Assembly: GCA_963920575.1 (NCBI GenBank)
Contig: OY986972.1
Coordinates: 6,274,010-6,338,009, forward strand
Source of the DNA: Narthecium ossifragum
Lineage: Eukaryota > Streptophyta > Magnoliopsida > Dioscoreales > Nartheciaceae
Direction of reading: 5' to 3'
Length of the DNA: 64,000 nt
The notes below the pieces were generated by a model. That model saw only the letters and a list, made by a program, of their open reading frames with translations, made no database searches and was not told where the DNA came from. Each line of letters begins with the position of its first letter. Positions within the stretch are counted from its first letter, which is position 1. Below are positions 60,401-64,000 of this stretch, one piece after another. A program made the position numbers and the translations under genes.

Positions 60401-60690
60401 CCGGAATGATTGCAACTACTTTGGACTTGTGCTTGCGAGAGGACACAATCTTGAGGAAAAAAGCTGTATTGCGATCACCCGCCTTCATCCAATCAACCCT
60501 GACACGCTGCACAACCCTCATCTCCTGCTTCTCCAGAACTTGTTCCCATTGGTCCTCTAGTTCTTTCAATTGACTCTCACCTTTCAGCTGTAAGGAGTTC
60601 CTCATCCTCCTTCCTGTAGAGTTGCTCCAAACATCCTTTTAGCATCTTGCCCACGCCAAAGATGTCCTCTCCAAAAGCCAAAGTTATGGT
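57480..60690 (-). mobile_element. L1-type LINE, 5'-truncated, with broken ORF2
   Basis: On the minus strand the order is: RT N-terminal block (VDWMKAGDRNTAFF, about 60490), fingers/palm (SKCPGLDGFPVYFY, VIKVDLRSAYDKV at 59770), HLLYVDD (about 59480), NYLGVPLTDKR, the zinc-binding domain (CPRCRQASETIAHAIFECP, about 58300) and an RNase H domain ending at 57526 (HVDAAFDPGSKGAAVSVV, ESNSMMDVQ). Several frameshifts separate the pieces, so it is inactive. The 3' end has the hairpin AGCCTTCGGGCT and an A-rich tail (about 57480-57510), normal for plant L1. The endonuclease domain expected upstream is missing. Confidence 0.9.
57526..60660 (-). pseudogene. L1 ORF2: reverse transcriptase, zinc finger and RNase H, frameshifted
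   Basis: Open pieces lie at 59769-60605 (RT fingers and motif A), 59430-59747 (IRQGDPLSPYIFL and YVDD), 58898-59692 (thumb), 58387-58914 (connector) and 57526-58368 (zf-RVT plus RNase H). Motif A ends exactly where the frame shifts (59769), which splits the palm. The C-terminal RNase H frame of 280 codons is the best preserved part. Confidence 0.88.
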
Positions 60691-61058
60691 TCTCCATGGA
60701 TGAATCATAAGTAGATGAATGCAGCGAGATATCTAATGATCTAACTAATGCAGTACGAGAATTCTTGAATTCTTGCAGAGTAATATCTAAATCAGAATCT
60801 TCGTCCACATTCATTCATTCATGACATCACCAGAACAACCAAGGTTTAGAGATACTCACAGTGCTATCTCGGAGAAGCTTTGACTGATGCTCCTTCTCCG
60901 CTTGGAAGGTGCTTCGTCAAAGTCCCTAATGCACGATCAGAAAGATAGGAAATATTAGCACTGGTACTATTTTTGGTCTTTTATATAATAAACGACAGAA
61001 ATAAAGATACTAATTGAAATAAAACTACACTAGGCAATAAACTTAATAAACCGTTAGT
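60690..61058 (-). other. Unresolved segment between L1 and gypsy-type primer site
   Basis: The minus strand carries two short readable stretches: DFDEAPSKRRRSISQSFSEIA (about 60865-60930, preceded by an AG and followed by GTGAGT) and MNVDEDSDLDITLQEFKNSR (from 60814). They could be the start of the gypsy-type element's internal region, or leftover exons of the CLASSY-like gene. I cannot decide between these. Confidence 0.35.
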
Positions 61059-61075
61059 CCCCGGCAACGGCGCCA
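61059..61075 (-). other. Primer-binding site TGGCGCCGTTGCCGGGG
   Basis: It lies six bases inside the 5' LTR end on the minus strand. This sequence is a widespread primer site of plant Ty3/gypsy elements, which is why I call the LTR gypsy-type. No gypsy polymerase is present to confirm it. Confidence 0.8.
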
Positions 61076-61081
61076 AAATTC

Positions 61082-62664
61082 TGACACGCCTTGAAAAGTG
61101 TCGTTACCTTAACAAGGACGCCAAAATTACAAATTTATAATGATCAAACTACTAACTAACTACTTTATGGGTAGATAGTAGCAAGTCCGAGTCGGTCCAC
61201 AGGGAAAACAGGATTAAGTCTAATTACCGTGCATAGTTCTAAATCAAAGGTTAAGGAAGATGGATGATAGTTGGTCTTTAAACTACCTTTAACTCGAATT
61301 AAACTTAATCAGGAGAATAACAATAAGAGAAAAGGCTAGGAAGTTCTAATCCGTAATCGAGAGCTATTTAGGCATTCCTAGGATAAGAGCAATTCAATAA
61401 GTTCAAGATGGTTTTCTAAGGTTGATAGAAGATCGGCTAGGTCCACTATCACTCAACATAGATTCATTAGAAGCCTACGTCGGCATGAAGATCAATTCAG
61501 CGGATGATTGGTAGGAAAATAATCAAAGTGGTTCTAGCACTTTGAGATCGCCTAATCAACAAAGATAAAGAATGCATTGTAGGTTACAATCATAGGTCTT
61601 AATGGTTCTAGCATTAAGGTAGTGGTTCTAGCACTCCTACAATCATAAGCTAGGGTTTAGAATCCAATCCAAAGATCTAACATGGTTCTAGCATGAAAGC
61701 AACTTGAATAAGTCCTAATCCTAGCCTCTAACATGCAATACTCAAAACCAGCGATCGTAATCTCAGCGTAACTTTCACATTCGAACTCGAAACGAGGTGA
61801 TTCAAGATTCGTTGGAAAGCTAAGACAAAGATCTACGACTTTTGTGTTTTGAGTTTTCACAAAATCCGGCTGTATATCCACTGAAAAACCGAGATAAGAC
61901 AGACCGAAATTAGGGCACAAAGAGCAAACAACACATTCACCATAAGAAATATTACCAATAGATATATAAAATCCGAATTTAATCCATTAAACCATCATAA
62001 AGTACATGCTCTGATCCATAGGAAAACCGAAATAAACTCCCTATTACATCATAGAATTTCCTAGAATAAAGATTTAGCTACTCATCTTGAAGAGACGATC
62101 CATCGGGGAAGGTTGATGACGCGCTCCCGCCATGGATCTATCTTCAAGACCTAACCCTAATGTTTATTGAGGAAAAAGAATCAAGGAAACACCCAGGAGG
62201 AGAAGAAAATTCGTCTATGGGTGGCTGCCAAAAATCCTCTCCTAACACCTATTTATAGGCCTTAATAAAACCCTAACTCGGATTAGATCTCAGCCCTTTA
62301 TTTTTCTCCCAGCATCAAATGAGATCGATCTCCATAGGGAAGAAGATCGATCTCCTTCGTTCTGCGAACTCTGGATCTGGAATACGCCCGACCAAGATCG
62401 ATCTCCTTCAGGATGAAGATCGATCTCCTTTGCTTCGACTGGACCGCTTCTTGCTGGAATAATGAGATCGATCTCCTTCAGGATGCAGATCGATCTCCTT
62501 CACCCAGGATTGCCCGAATCACTTCGTTTAAGCACCAAACTTGATCTAACCTTCGTTGAAGGCTCTTATACCTGAAATGCACCATAGACCATCAAAATAG
62601 CCTTGCTCGGAGGCTAACAGGACCTAGTTAAAGGGGCGGTTTGTGTACTTTTCAAGCGTTATCA
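61082..62664 (-). mobile_element. Gypsy-type 5' LTR (family G1), 1583 bp
   Basis: The minus-strand LTR starts TGATAACGCTTGAAAAGTAC and ends CTTTTCAAGGCGTGTCA, followed by the primer site at 61059-61075. Ends, length and the block 'ccctgtggaccgactcgg' match the solo LTR at 33267-34844. It contains a TATA sequence CTATAAATAGG (start 62258 on the minus strand), three GATCGATC pairs and many 'ggttctagca' repeats (61530-61690). The interior and 3' LTR are missing beyond about 60690. Confidence 0.9.
62250..62495 (-). promoter_or_regulatory. Paired-GATCGATC promoter module of the G1 LTR
   Basis: Plus-strand site starts are 62323/62345, 62396/62418 and 62466/62488. The spacing is exactly 22 bp in all three pairs, and the pair period is 70-73 bp. 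On the minus strand ATCTAATCCG starts at 62288 and CTATAAATA at 62258, 30 bp apart. Confidence 0.6.
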
Positions 62665-62743
62665 GCTGCTCAACCGGCGATTGCTAGGGAAGATCGAGAA
62701 AATCATCACCATATCCATCATCCACCTCCCGCTCTACTCCTCC

Positions 62744-64000
62744 TTACCCTTCTTCATTATCACTCTCTTGTTGCTCTTCAACTGTAACGACAAGATCCTT
62801 CTGCTCTAAGGCCTCATTAACCCGACGTACCCCTTCATTGTGCAACTCATTAATCTCCTCCATCGACAACCCAGCTAATGTATCAAGTATAGGAGGAGGA
62901 AGATGATCGTCATGAGCATAAGCTTCCTGGTGTTGGTTTGAATTTGGCGCCACACCCTGGTTAGCTTGAACATTAGACACCACAACCTCCAATGGTTCCA
63001 TTATGCAAGCCTCGTGAGTTAAGCCCTGGCCCAAGCCTGCCGACTCAATTATGCAAACCTCATTAGTTTGGCCCACCTCAGGTAAAACTGACTGCCTACC
63101 ATTATCTCAGCCCAGAAAAGGCCCAACATCTCCCCCACCTACTTTACCTCCCTGTAACCCACTCCTCGCTGGATGACCGTCACATTGACAAGCATCAATG
63201 GCTGCGACCTCACAGGCGTGATCTCCCCCACCTCCAGAATCTTCTCCTTCACATAAAGCCATCATCTCCCTGAACCTCCTATCACCATAATGGCGAAACC
63301 TTGGTAGCCACTCCATCCTCCTGCCATCTCTGCCATGCTGCCCAGCGTTCCGGTTGTCGGCATCCCCAATCAATGGCTCTATAGCCCCCTCCGATCAACA
63401 TGGCTCAATCTCCCTTCCTCGCGGCTTCCCCAGCAGTCCACCAAACCCTGCACGGTTCCCAAGAGGAACACCTCGGTTCCCATGCCCTCGTCGGCGGACA
63501 ACAGACCATCCTTCTTCCTCCACCGGTGGCCTCCGGCGATCGTCCAACGAGGCAGTAGACAGTAGGCAGTGGAGAAGCTGTTGGGTTCTCCTTACTACTT
63601 CGTATCTCAAATGTGTTCACCAAGGTATGCATTCCTACTACTCTCGCTCTCAATGGTTCTGATGGGTTCTCCTTGCTACCAATTTCACTGCCTCCCTCCC
63701 CACCTGTCATAATCCCTATAGTAACTTCCTCCTCCCCACCTACCTTCATCCTCAAAGTTATTGTCCTCCCAAAACAGGACTCGGTAGTATGACCGATCCA
63801 ACCACAGGACTGGCAGAGATCCACATCTTCATAAACAAATTTGACATAATGGTGTCTAGATCTTGTCCTCCTGACAGTAGTTCCCTTCCTTACCGGCTTA
63901 GCAGTATCAATGTTCATACATACTCGAGCAAAACGACCCCTTGTACCCTCTCTAGTCGCAAGGTCAACAGCCAGCGGCTCCCCAATCTTCATTGCCCCCT
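62744..64000 (-). pseudogene. LINE ORF1-like protein (DUF4283 / CCHC zinc knuckle), partial
   Basis: The minus strand runs in from beyond the window: IGEPLAVDLATREGTRGRFARVC, YVKFVYEDVDLCQSCGWIGH with the knuckle C-x2-C-x4-H-x4-C (CQSCGWIGHTTESC), then a Gly/Ser/Glu-rich tail. These are hallmarks of plant L1 ORF1 nucleic-acid-binding proteins. The frame shifts near 63660 and again near 63400 and 63110, and ends at 62744 (ESDNEEG). It may be the ORF1 of the same L1 whose ORF2 lies at 57526-60660, with the G1 LTR inserted between, or of another copy. Confidence 0.75.

Overview
The window is flowering-plant nuclear DNA. The evidence is long GT-AG introns, plant gene families (CYSTM, LCAT4-like phospholipase, alpha-dioxygenase, CLASSY-type SNF2), and the plant transposon mix: Pack-MULE, hAT, Helitron ends, copia and gypsy-type LTRs, L1 LINE and a TRIM element. 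The species cannot be fixed from the sequence. I found no tRNA, rRNA or CRISPR feature.

Three genes look intact. A small CYSTM gene lies at 3749-4117 (+). A phospholipase A/LCAT4-like gene lies at 10170-29697 (-), with 11 exons, 535 codons and introns up to 4.3 kb that host transposons. A fatty-acid alpha-dioxygenase gene lies at 43104-46878 (-), with 9 exons and 631 codons. The splice sites and codon phases of all three agree across every exon. A fourth gene, a CLASSY-like SNF2 remodeller at about 55283-56600 (-), is a broken pseudogene.

Layout. 1.3-2.8 kb: Pack-MULE with pieces of a UDP-glycosyltransferase (UGT) and, in antisense, an HMG-CoA reductase. 4.8-5.9 kb: decayed hAT with a TTF-type zinc-finger protein. 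6.5-9.8 kb: repeat-rich block with tandem Helitron-like 3' ends and a 20-bp minisatellite. 10.2-29.7 kb: LCAT4-like gene with two members of one hAT family and a foldback element in its introns. 30.2-35.4 kb: Helitron-like ends, a foldback element, and a hAT element holding a solo LTR. 35.5-41.4 kb: a three-level nest, with an LTR containing an inverted solo LTR of its own family, which contains a complete TRIM. 41.4-43.0 kb: another LTR fragment. 43.1-46.9 kb: alpha-dioxygenase. 49.5-50.9 kb: a second MULE. 54.2-64 kb: copia fragment, CLASSY pseudogene, L1 LINE, gypsy-type LTR and a LINE ORF1 piece, all on the minus strand.

The most unusual signal is a shared promoter-like module in LTRs of different families. 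In the copia LTR and both gypsy-type LTRs, pairs of GATCGATC palindromes 22-23 bp apart, repeating mostly every 63-74 bp, are followed by ATCTAATCCG and then, 29-30 bp further on, by a TATA box (CTATAAATA or CTATAAGTA). A fourth LTR carries the palindromes at 19-bp intervals, and a solo LTR is inserted inside one of them.
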